From Ruegeria pomeroyi (GTDB lineage: Bacteria > Pseudomonadota > Alphaproteobacteria > Rhodobacterales > Rhodobacteraceae), in assembly GCF_021405525.1 (NCBI RefSeq), contig NZ_JAGQAG010000001.1, positions 3,224,001 to 3,288,000 of the forward strand: 64,000 nucleotides of DNA. Direction: 5' to 3'. Positions within the stretch are counted from its first letter, which is position 1; each line of letters begins with the position of its first letter. Shown here in pieces: positions 56,777-64,000 of this stretch. The position numbers and the translations under genes are program-made. A model generated the notes under the pieces. That model had not been told where the DNA came from and made no database searches. It saw only the letters and a program-made list of their open reading frames with translations.

Positions 56777-56860
56777 GTCGCCCTCCGATCAGAGCCCGTC
56801 TCTCATCAGAATATGATATCGTCAAATCGCATCTTTCGAACGCACGATAACGACGCCTTA

Positions 56861-57742
56861 TCACCGCAATGAGGCAACCACCTGCCGCAAGGCCGTCACC
56901 GTCGGCAGTTCCGGATCGCGGTCCAGCGTGGCCAGCGCAATGGGTTTGGACACAACCGGGTCGATCAGCGGCAACACTTTTGTGCCGCGCAGATCGCCCA
57001 GCGCCCGGACCAGAACACGCGGCACCACGGCGGCCGCCAGCCCCTCACGCGCCATTACCATCGCGGCGGTAAAGCCGCTGGTCTCGGCCACGATGCGCGG
57101 ATGCAGACCCTGTTCGGCGAATATCCGGTCCAGGATGCGCCGGTTCTGCATCTGTGGCTCCAGCAGGCACAGCGGAAACTCGGCCACCCGCGCCCAGGGG
57201 ATCGGCCCGGTCACCTCGGTCAGATGTGCGGGCACCAGCAGCACATAGGTTTCCTCGTAGAGTGGCTGCACATGGCGCAGATCGGTGCCGATACTGTCGC
57301 CATAGGTGATGCCCGCGTCAATCGTGCCTTCGTCCAGCCCCTGCTGGATCGCGGTCGAGGACATCGAATCGATCCGCGCCACGATCCGCGGATGCGCCTG
57401 ATGCAGCCGCCGCACCAGCCGCCCGGTAAAGGCCAGCGCGGTCGGGATCACTCCCAGGATCAGCGCACCCGAAATCTCGCCCCGGACCGCCGCCACCTCT
57501 TGTTCCAGCGCCTTGGCATCGCCCAGGATGCGACGGGCGCGGCGCACGATCATCTCGCCTTCTTCGGTCAGGCCCTGAAACCGGTTGGCCCGGCGCACGA
57601 TGGTCACGCCCAGCCGCTCTTCGAGATTGCGGATCCGCATCGAAAAGGCCGGTTGCGAGATTCCGCAATCCTCGGCCGCCTTGGCAAAGTGTCGATGCCG
57701 CGCCAGGGCGCTGAGCAATTGCAGGTCGCGCAGTTCGATCAA
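56861..57742 (-). CDS. LysR-family transcriptional regulator
   Basis: The 293-residue protein has the LysR winged helix-turn-helix at its N-terminus (LRDLQLLSALARHRHFAKAA, ISQPAFSMRIRNLEERLG, about residues 3-60) and a periplasmic-binding-like effector domain after it (GALILGVIPTALAFTGRLV, LYEETYVLLVPAHL, GLAAAVVPRVLV). The start is taken as TTG 57742, giving the normal Leu-Arg-Asp-Leu beginning; the longer reading adds an unlikely 39 residues. It is divergent from the molybdenum-hydroxylase operon and probably controls it in response to an aromatic substrate. Confidence 0.87.
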   Translation of the reverse strand: MIELRDLQLLSALARHRHFAKAAEDCGISQPAFSMRIRNLEERLGVTIVRRANRFQGLTEEGEMIVRRARRILGDAKALEQEVAAVRGEISGALILGVIPTALAFTGRLVRRLHQAHPRIVARIDSMSSTAIQQGLDEGTIDAGITYGDSIGTDLRHVQPLYEETYVLLVPAHLTEVTGPIPWARVAEFPLCLLEPQMQNRRILDRIFAEQGLHPRIVAETSGFTAAMVMAREGLAAAVVPRVLVRALGDLRGTKVLPLIDPVVSKPIALATLDRDPELPTVTALRQVVASLR

Positions 57743-57800
57743 ATCTCTGTTCCCGGTCCGCTCCGTGCGCCACAATAGACCAGACGGCCCGCAACAACAG

Positions 57801-57849
57801 CCCGGTTTCCAACAAGCGGTTGACACGAATCGAAACCGGGAAATACCGT
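57801..57849. promoter_or_regulatory. Candidate promoter and dyad for the molybdenum-hydroxylase operon
   Basis: A 9-bp inverted repeat, CCCGGTTTC (57801-57809) and GAAACCGGG (57832-57840), brackets a consensus -35 TTGACA (57820-57825). A possible -10 (TACCGT, 57844-57849) lies 18 bases downstream, directed to the CoxM-like gene. This is a good place for binding of the divergent LysR protein, but the match is unproved. Confidence 0.45.
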
Positions 57850-57891
57850 TAGCGTACAAATGAAATTCACCGGACGGACGAGACCACGCTC

Positions 57892-58719
57892 ATGGCCTAT
57901 CACGCCCCTGCCTCACTGAAGGAGGCGCTCGACCGCCTTGCCGAGAGGGACATGCGCGTTGTCGCCGGCGGCACCGATGTCTATCCGGCGCAAGGGGCGG
58001 CACCGTTCGGCGGGGATATCCTTGACCTGACGCGGATCGCGGCTCTTCAGGGTATCAGCCGGGCGGCTGAGGGTTGGCGCATCGGCGCCACCACCACATG
58101 GACCCAGATCGCCCGGGCCGACCTGCCGCCCGCCTTTGACGGCTTGCGCGCCGCTGCGCGCGAGGTGGGCAGCATCCAGATCCAGAATGCGGGCACGGTT
58201 GCGGGCAACCTGTGCAATGCCTCTCCCGCCGCCGATGGGGTGCCGCCGCTGCTGACGCTTGAGGCGCGGGTCGAGCTGACCTCGACCACCGGCCAGCGGG
58301 TGCTGCCGCTGGCGGAGTTTCTGACCGGTGTCCGCCGCACCGCCCTGCAACCGGGAGAGCTGGTCAGTGCCCTTCTGCTGCCCAATCCGCCCGCCCATGC
58401 GCGCGGCGCCTTCGACAAGCTGGGAGCGCGACGCTATCTGGTGATTTCCATCGCCATGGTGGCGGTGGTGATCGGATGCGACGCGCAGGGGCGGATCGAC
58501 CATGCCTGCGTCGCGGTGGGCGCCTGTTCGCCGGTGGCGCAGCGGCTGAGCGCGCTGGAATGCGACCTGATCGGCCAGCGACCCGAACAGGTGGCCGTCA
58601 CCCCGGATCACCTCGCCCCGCTCTCGCCCATCGACGATATTCGTGGCAGCGCCGGGTACCGGCGCGACGCGGTGGCCGAACAGATCGCCCGTGCCATCCG
58701 CACCGCAGGAGGACAGTGA
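57892..58719 (+). CDS. Molybdenum-hydroxylase FAD-binding subunit (CoxM/XdhB-like)
   Basis: The 275-residue subunit carries FAD in xanthine-dehydrogenase-family hydroxylases. It has the start AYHAPASLKEALDRL, the FAD motif VVAGGTDVYPAQ, SIQIQNAGTVAGNLCNASPAAD (pyrophosphate contacts) and FDKLGARRYLVISIAMV. ATG 57892 follows a promoter-like region. The next gene supplies both the 2Fe-2S and the molybdopterin parts and overlaps by one base (TGATG). Confidence 0.9.
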   Translation: MAYHAPASLKEALDRLAERDMRVVAGGTDVYPAQGAAPFGGDILDLTRIAALQGISRAAEGWRIGATTTWTQIARADLPPAFDGLRAAAREVGSIQIQNAGTVAGNLCNASPAADGVPPLLTLEARVELTSTTGQRVLPLAEFLTGVRRTALQPGELVSALLLPNPPAHARGAFDKLGARRYLVISIAMVAVVIGCDAQGRIDHACVAVGACSPVAQRLSALECDLIGQRPEQVAVTPDHLAPLSPIDDIRGSAGYRRDAVAEQIARAIRTAGGQ

Positions 58720-61463
58720 TGGACCGTCCCGCGACCCCAGTCACCGAGTTCACCCTGAACGGCACATCCGCGCGCGCCACCCCGCAACCGGGCGAACGCC
58801 TCTCGCGGATGCTGCGCGAGCGTTGCGGCGCGCGCGAGGTCAAGGTGGGCTGCGACGCGGGCGACTGCGGCGCCTGCACCGTGCTGGTCGACGGCGCCCC
58901 CGTCTGCGCCTGCCTGACGCCCGCGCATCAGGTGGCAGGCCGCCGGGTGGACACGCTCAAGGGGCTGGCCTCCGACCCGATGACGCAGAAGCTCAGCGAC
59001 AGTTTCCTCGCCCATGGCGCGGCGCAATGCGGCATCTGCACGCCCGGCATGATGGTAGCCGCCACCGCGCTCTTGCGCGAGACACCGGCACCCACCGAGG
59101 CGCAGGTTCAGGACACGCTTGGCGGCGTGCTCTGCCGCTGCACCGGCTATCGCAAGATCATCCAGGCGGTCATGCAAGCGGGCGCCCCCCTGCCCACCCC
59201 CGTTCAGGGCGACGGACATTCCGGCGCGGCCATTCCCCGGCTCGACGGCGCGGGCAAGGTGGCGGGGACCGAGGCCTATGGCGACGATGTCGCCCCCATC
59301 GGCACGCTGGAAATCCTGCTGGTCGGCGCGCCCTACCCCCGCGCAAGCTTTACGCTGGGCGATATCGAGAGTTGGCACAGCGCCAATCCCGGCGTGGTGG
59401 CGGTGCTGACCGCCGCCGACGTGCCGGGCCGCAACCGGTTCGGCGTGATGCCGGGCTTCGAGGATCAGCCTGTGTTTGCCGAAACGGAGACCCGGTTTCG
59501 CGGCGAACCGGTTGCAGCCATCGTTGCTCCGCCCGAGGTCGCCGCGACACTCGACCTTTCCCTCTTCCCGGTGACATGGACCCGGCTCGACGCGGTGGAA
59601 AACGTCGCGGACGCCACCGCCCCCGGCGCGCCGCTGCTGCACCCGGACCGCGCGGGCAATGTCATGGTCACCGGTTTTGTCGCCTGCGGCGATGCCGAGG
59701 CGGCGCTTGCTGCCTCGGACGTGGTGGTCGAGGGGCGCTATGCCACCCCCTTTGTCGAACATGCCTATATCGAGCCCGAGGCTGGCTATGCCCATCTCGA
59801 CGGCGACAAGGTGGTGGTGCATGCCTGCACTCAGGCCCCGGTGCTGGACCGCGACGGGCTCCAGATGGTGCTGGGGCTCAGTCCTGATCGCATCCGCATC
59901 ATCCCCACCGGCGTCGGCGGCGGTTTCGGCTCGAAACTCGACATGTCGGTACAGCCCTATCTGGCGATAGCGGCGCTGAAGACCGGACAGCCGGTGCGGC
60001 TGGCCTATAGCCGGGTGCAGTCGATGCAGATGAGCACCAAGCGCCACCCCTCCGAGCTGTACCTGCGCATCGGCGCCAGTGCCGACGGGCGGCTCAAGGG
60101 GTTCGCGCTGCAAGGCCGCTTCAATACCGGTGCCTATGCCAGCTGGGGCCCGACCGTGGCCAACCGGGTGCCGGTGCATGGCTCGGGCCCCTATTTCATC
60201 CGCGATTACCGGGCCGAGGCGCAGGGTATCCATACCCATTGCCCACCCTCGGGTGCGTTTCGCGGCTTTGGCGTGCCGCAGGCCGCCATCGCGCAGGAAA
60301 CCCTGTTCGACGAGCTTGCCGAAAAACTGGGGATGGACCCGCTGGAGTTCCGCCTGAAAAACGCGCTGAACACCGGCCAGCCCACCGTCTGCGGCCAGGT
60401 GTTCACCCAGGGCGTCGGCATCCGCGCCTGCCTGGAAGCGCTGAAACCCGACTGGAGCCGCGAACGCGCGGCGACCGAGGCGTTCAATGCCGAAAACACG
60501 GTCCTGAAACGCGGCGTCGGCATCGCGGCGGGCTGGTATGGCTGCGGCAACACCTCGCTGCCCAACCCCTCGACCATCAAATGCGGCATCCGCGCCGATG
60601 GCACACTCGTGCTGCATCAGGGCGCGATGGATATCGGCCAGGGCGCCAATACCGTCATCACCCAGCTTTTTGCCACCGCGCTTGGCATCCCGACCCACCG
60701 GATCGAACTGATCGGCCCCGATACCGACCTGACCCCCGACGCGGGCAAGACCTCGGCCTCGCGCCAGACCTTTGTGACCGGCAATGCGGCAAGGCTGGCG
60801 GGGGCGGCGCTGCGCGCCGCGATCCTGACCCGCGTCAATGCCGGACCCGAGGCCACGTTGACGCTGGGCCAGGGCCGGATCCACGTCACCGACAATGGCC
60901 GCGCCCATGTGATCGACCTCTCTGACCTGCCCACGGACGCCGACGGCTATGTCCTCGGCGCCTCCGAGACCTATGACCCGCCCACCAAACCGCTCGACAA
61001 GAACGGCCAGGGGGTGCCTTACGCCCAGTTCGGCTATGCCGCCCATCTGGCGGTGGTCGAGATCGACACACGGCTGGGCACAATCCGCCCGCTCCGCTTT
61101 ACCGCCGCCCATGACGTGGGCCACGCGGTCAACCCCGCCCTGGTCGAAGGCCAGGTCGAGGGCGGCATCGCCCAGGGTCTCGGCATGGCGCTGATGGAGG
61201 AATACATCCCCGGCCGCACCGACAACCTGCACGACTACCTGATCCCCACCATCGGCGACGTGCCCCCGATCGAAACCCTGATCATCGAGGACCCGGACGA
61301 ACACGGCCCCTATGGTGCCAAGGGCTTGGGCGAACACGCCCTGATCCCGACCGCGCCTGCACTGCTGAACGCGATCCGCCACGCCACCGGCGTTGCCATC
61401 CGCCAGACCCCCGTCACCCCCGCCCGCCTGCGCGCCGCGCTGAAGGAAGCCGGACATGACTGA
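58719..61463 (+). CDS. Molybdenum hydroxylase: fused 2Fe-2S (CoxS) and molybdopterin (CoxL) subunits
   Basis: The 914-residue product joins two subunits that are usually separate. Residues 1 to about 155 hold two 2Fe-2S clusters (Cys45, Cys50, Cys53, Cys65; and Cys104, Cys107, Cys139, Cys141). The rest is the large subunit, with GVGGGFGSKLD, GAFRGFGVPQA, AMDIGQGANTV and the C-terminal catalytic Glu in AKGLGEHALIP. Members hydroxylate xanthine, aldehydes, nicotinate and other N-heterocycles using water. A following 6-hydroxynicotinate reductase-like gene makes nicotinate or a relative the best substrate guess. The substrate pocket cannot be read reliably. Confidence 0.9.
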   Translation: MDRPATPVTEFTLNGTSARATPQPGERLSRMLRERCGAREVKVGCDAGDCGACTVLVDGAPVCACLTPAHQVAGRRVDTLKGLASDPMTQKLSDSFLAHGAAQCGICTPGMMVAATALLRETPAPTEAQVQDTLGGVLCRCTGYRKIIQAVMQAGAPLPTPVQGDGHSGAAIPRLDGAGKVAGTEAYGDDVAPIGTLEILLVGAPYPRASFTLGDIESWHSANPGVVAVLTAADVPGRNRFGVMPGFEDQPVFAETETRFRGEPVAAIVAPPEVAATLDLSLFPVTWTRLDAVENVADATAPGAPLLHPDRAGNVMVTGFVACGDAEAALAASDVVVEGRYATPFVEHAYIEPEAGYAHLDGDKVVVHACTQAPVLDRDGLQMVLGLSPDRIRIIPTGVGGGFGSKLDMSVQPYLAIAALKTGQPVRLAYSRVQSMQMSTKRHPSELYLRIGASADGRLKGFALQGRFNTGAYASWGPTVANRVPVHGSGPYFIRDYRAEAQGIHTHCPPSGAFRGFGVPQAAIAQETLFDELAEKLGMDPLEFRLKNALNTGQPTVCGQVFTQGVGIRACLEALKPDWSRERAATEAFNAENTVLKRGVGIAAGWYGCGNTSLPNPSTIKCGIRADGTLVLHQGAMDIGQGANTVITQLFATALGIPTHRIELIGPDTDLTPDAGKTSASRQTFVTGNAARLAGAALRAAILTRVNAGPEATLTLGQGRIHVTDNGRAHVIDLSDLPTDADGYVLGASETYDPPTKPLDKNGQGVPYAQFGYAAHLAVVEIDTRLGTIRPLRFTAAHDVGHAVNPALVEGQVEGGIAQGLGMALMEEYIPGRTDNLHDYLIPTIGDVPPIETLIIEDPDEHGPYGAKGLGEHALIPTAPALLNAIRHATGVAIRQTPVTPARLRAALKEAGHD

Positions 61464-62949
61464 CCGTATCCGCCCCGAGAAAATCCGCTGCGACGCCTGC
61501 CCGGTGCTCTGCTACATCGCCGATGGCAAATCCGGCGCCTGCGACCGCTATGCCAACCATGGCGGCGAACTGGTCCGCCTCGATGCGCTCACCGTGATCG
61601 AAAGCGGCAGCACCCGCGTCGTGCCCTTCCTCAAGGATGCGCAGACAGGCGATGACTGGGACGGTAACATCGTCCAGCAGAACCGCGCCTTTGTCACCGC
61701 CGTCGGTGCCGGCACCACCTATCCCGATTACAAACCCGCCCCCTTCATCGTCAGCCAACAGGTCGAGGGCGTCGACATGGTCACCGTGGTGACCGAGGGC
61801 ATCTTCTCCTATTGCGGCGTCAAGGTGAAGATCGACACCGACCGCCATATCGGCCACGAATGCGACGTGGTGCGGGTCGATGGCGAACCGATCGGCCATG
61901 TGATGACCAGCGAATACGGCTCCAAGATGCTGTCGCTGGGCGGTGTCGAGCACCTGACCGGCGGCTCCAAGAAAGAGGGCCGCGTCACCTGTGACGCGCT
62001 CCTGCGCCTGTGCAATTGCGAAGCGGTCGAGATGGTGATCGGCGAACCGGGCCATGAAACCACGCTGATCGTGCAGGCGGGCCGCGCCCCCATCATCAAC
62101 GGGGCCGAGGAAAAGCTGATGCGCGTCGGCTGCGGTTCTGCCGCCATCGGCATGTTCGCGAAACAATGGCTGGGCCATGCCGATGACGTGGTGGTGGTCG
62201 ACGACCACATCACCGGCGTGCTCAGCGAGCATCAGGCGGGCAAGATGCTCGACGTGCCGCCCACCGGCATCCGCATCAAGGGCCGCCGCTCCACCCCGGG
62301 CCGCTATTTCCAGGTGGCCGATCCAGGCACCGGCTGGGGCGGCACCGATGTCGAGGACCCGCTGGTCATCCTTGATAAATTCAAGCCCGACACAGCCTGG
62401 CCCGGCCTGCGGTTGATGATGGTCTCCACCACGGGCGAGCAATTCGCCTATTACGAGCTGGACGCCGATCTGGTGCCGCAGCCGGTACCGATCCCCGAGA
62501 AACTGCGCGCCTCGGCGGAACTGATCGCGGAAAACTGCGAACCCTCGGTCTGTTCGGTCCTGTTCATGGGCGGCGCGGGCGGCTCCTTGCGCGCGGGCGT
62601 GACAGAGAACCCGGTGCGGCTGACCAAATCGGTGAAATCCTCGCTCACCCATGTGTCCTGCGGCGGGGCGGCGGCCTATGTCTGGCCCGGCGGCGGCATC
62701 ACCGTGATGGTTGACGTGACCGAGATGCCCTCGAATTCCTTCGGTTATGTGCCCACGCCCGCGCTGGTGGCCCCCATCGAGTTTACCATGCGGGTCAGCG
62801 ATTACGGCACGCTCGGCGGCCATGTCAGCGAAATCAAACCGGTGGCCCAAGTGGTTTCGGAACGCGACCGCAAGCTGGGCAAGCGCGACACCCAGCCGGA
62901 CCCCAACGCGCGCGAGAATTACCGCTGGTCGCGGGGGGAGGACGAATGA
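61456..62949 (+). CDS. 6-hydroxynicotinate reductase-like iron-sulfur protein
   Basis: The 497-residue protein starts with a cysteine-rich ferredoxin-like segment (CDACPVLCYIADGKSGACDR, residues 9-28), fit for a 4Fe-4S cluster. The rest, with VTVVTEGIFSYCGVKVKID, GSKKEGRVTCDALL and GCGSAAIGMFAKQWLGHADD, resembles proteins annotated as 6-hydroxynicotinate reductase, which reduces 6-hydroxynicotinate to a tetrahydro product in nicotinate fermentation. Here an aerobic alphaproteobacterial version follows a hydroxylase gene with an 8-base overlap. The family call rests on memory of annotated homologues, so the reaction is inferred. Confidence 0.72.
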   Translation: MTDRIRPEKIRCDACPVLCYIADGKSGACDRYANHGGELVRLDALTVIESGSTRVVPFLKDAQTGDDWDGNIVQQNRAFVTAVGAGTTYPDYKPAPFIVSQQVEGVDMVTVVTEGIFSYCGVKVKIDTDRHIGHECDVVRVDGEPIGHVMTSEYGSKMLSLGGVEHLTGGSKKEGRVTCDALLRLCNCEAVEMVIGEPGHETTLIVQAGRAPIINGAEEKLMRVGCGSAAIGMFAKQWLGHADDVVVVDDHITGVLSEHQAGKMLDVPPTGIRIKGRRSTPGRYFQVADPGTGWGGTDVEDPLVILDKFKPDTAWPGLRLMMVSTTGEQFAYYELDADLVPQPVPIPEKLRASAELIAENCEPSVCSVLFMGGAGGSLRAGVTENPVRLTKSVKSSLTHVSCGGAAAYVWPGGGITVMVDVTEMPSNSFGYVPTPALVAPIEFTMRVSDYGTLGGHVSEIKPVAQVVSERDRKLGKRDTQPDPNARENYRWSRGEDE

Positions 62950-63815
62950 CCGGAGCTGTCGCCGCCCTGCTGCCCGATGGCAAACGGCTGCATTTGCAGC
63001 ACGGGCCCATTGACCTGATCATCGGGGCCGAGGGCGGACCGGGCGCGCGAAAGGCCGCGTTTGCCGCCGCAACCGCGCGGTTCCAGACGGTGCTGGAGGA
63101 ACTGGTCGGTGAACTGCCGCTCCTGAAAACCGAACTCACCCCCGATGCGCCCCTGCCCCGTGGCCCGGTGGCCCGGCGCATGGACGCCACCTGCCGCCCG
63201 CTGATGGCGTTGCGCCTCACCCGCATGGCCGCCGTTGCCGGTGGTGTGGCCGACGAGGTGCTGGCCGCGATGCTGGCCGCCGCGCCGCTGATCCGCGCCT
63301 ATGTGAACAACGGCGGCGATATCGCCCTGCACCTGAGGGGCGAGGCTCGTTTCACCCTCGCCATAGCCACGCCCGACGGGCACGACCTTGGCCGCATCTC
63401 GGTCGGCGCCAGCGACGGGATCGGCGGCATCGCCACCTCGGGTCTGGGTGGCCGCAGCCTCAGCCTCGGCATCGCCGAGAGCGTCACGGTTCTGGCCCGT
63501 AGCGCCGCCGCCGCCGATGCCGCCGCGACGCTGATCGCCAACGCGACCGACCTGCCCGGCCACCCCGCGATCCGCCGCGCACCAGCCAAAACGGTGAAGG
63601 ACGACAGCGATCTGGGCCACCGCCCCGTTGTCACCCATTGCGGCGCCCTTGCCCGCAACGAGGTCTTGCATGCCCTTGAAAACGGGCAGAAACTGGCAAG
63701 TGAATTGATCGCCGCCGGACACATTCGTGCCGCCCATCTGTCCTTGCGCGGACAGGCCCGCCATGCCGGCGCCATCCCCGTGACCGCCCCTGAAAGGAGC
63801 CTTGCCCTTGCCTGA
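62946..63815 (+). CDS. UPF0280-family protein (ApbE-like)
   Basis: The 289-residue protein begins GAVAALLPDGKRLHLQHGPIDLII and contains the family segment GIGGIATSGLGGRSLSLGIAESVTV, which resembles the flavin-binding TSG region of ApbE. The biochemical role is not established. It overlaps the preceding gene by ATGA and precedes a DUF1185 gene, an arrangement I recognise as common in Rhodobacteraceae next to molybdenum-hydroxylase genes. Confidence 0.78.
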   Translation: MTGAVAALLPDGKRLHLQHGPIDLIIGAEGGPGARKAAFAAATARFQTVLEELVGELPLLKTELTPDAPLPRGPVARRMDATCRPLMALRLTRMAAVAGGVADEVLAAMLAAAPLIRAYVNNGGDIALHLRGEARFTLAIATPDGHDLGRISVGASDGIGGIATSGLGGRSLSLGIAESVTVLARSAAAADAAATLIANATDLPGHPAIRRAPAKTVKDDSDLGHRPVVTHCGALARNEVLHALENGQKLASELIAAGHIRAAHLSLRGQARHAGAIPVTAPERSLALA

Positions 63816-64000
63816 CCTGATCCTCAGAAAAACCGTCTCGGCACTGGAAGAGATCTGGCACGAGGGCGGCCCGGTGGCCGCAACCCCGCTGCGCCGGGCC
63901 TCGGTCATGAGCATCCTCAAGAACCCCTTTGCCGGGCGGTATGAACCCGAGATCCAGGGGTTCATGGAGGATCTCAAACCCCTAGGCCTGAGCATGGCGC
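63808..64000 (+). CDS. DUF1185 (amino acid synthesis family) protein, 5' part
   Basis: The first 64 residues of a gene that runs off the right edge. The start is TTG 63808, 8 bases after AAGGAG, overlapping the UPF0280 stop by 8 bases. The beginning (LILRKTVSALEEIWHEGG and SVMSILKNPFAGRYEP) matches proteins annotated as amino acid synthesis family/DUF1185. Function is unknown; it is probably the next gene of the heterocycle operon. Confidence 0.72.
   Translation, partial: MPDLILRKTVSALEEIWHEGGPVAATPLRRASVMSILKNPFAGRYEPEIQGFMEDLKPLGLSMA

Noticed and set aside
58608-61457. 949-codon minus-strand frame over the molybdenum hydroxylase
   Set aside because: Shadow of the fused CoxS-CoxL-like gene.

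Overview
The window looks like chromosomal DNA of a high-G+C alphaproteobacterium of the Rhodobacteraceae (Roseobacter group). The reasons are consistently G/C-ending codons, the mix of gene families (TamB, a ROK-controlled xylose ABC operon, an NAD-dependent formate dehydrogenase, a molybdenum hydroxylase with a 6-hydroxynicotinate reductase-like protein, UPF0280 and DUF1185 proteins), and dense operons with ATGA or GTGA overlaps. I see no rRNA, tRNA, CRISPR array, phage or insertion sequence. The species cannot be named from the sequence alone.

Region 1 (1-4.4 kb) holds the 3' end of a TamB-type outer-membrane biogenesis gene, then a gamma-glutamyltransferase-family gene and a convergent double-hairpin terminator. 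Region 2 (4.4-17.5 kb) is a D-xylose regulon. On the minus strand lie xylF-xylH-xylG-type transporter genes, a glucokinase and a Gfo/Idh oxidoreductase, and further along xylB-xylA-galM plus a MauG/CcpA-type dihaem peroxidase. A plus-strand ROK repressor (xylR type) sits between the two blocks, followed by an FG-GAP/UnbV protein. Two copies of the same 23-bp operator-like palindrome, each covering a TTGACA -35 element, lie in front of xylF and in front of xylB.

Region 3 (17.6-50.4 kb) is a large surface-polysaccharide locus: five GT2/GT4 glycosyltransferases, a WecG/TagA-type transferase, a polymerase-like membrane protein, a Wzx-type flippase, a Wzz-type chain-length protein, a tyrosine-kinase-like ATPase, an initiating sugar-phosphate transferase, a CelD-like acyltransferase and an aminoglycoside-phosphotransferase-fold protein. 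Embedded in its middle (24.5-37.2 kb) is a complete small assembly line: a KS-AT-KR-DH-ACP-TE polyketide synthase, a glycosyltransferase, an NRPS with a formyltransferase domain and a luciferase-like monooxygenase spliced into its adenylation domain, and a phosphopantetheinyl transferase. The adenylation-domain code reads as the glycine code except for one conservative change. Two SGNH-hydrolase-like proteins follow, one fused to a glycoside-hydrolase-like domain. My reading, which is inference, is a formyl-glycyl-polyketide-type compound made beside, and perhaps attached to, an exported polysaccharide or glycolipid.

Region 4 (50.8-56.8 kb) has a hotdog thioesterase and a cyclase-family hydrolase, then NAD-dependent formate dehydrogenase genes. 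The catalytic subunit is intact, but the fused NuoE/NuoF-like diaphorase gene carries a frameshift. Region 5 (56.9-64 kb) is a LysR regulator divergent from a molybdenum-hydroxylase operon (CoxM-like, fused CoxS-CoxL-like, 6-hydroxynicotinate reductase-like, UPF0280, DUF1185 start), probably for catabolism of an N-heterocycle.
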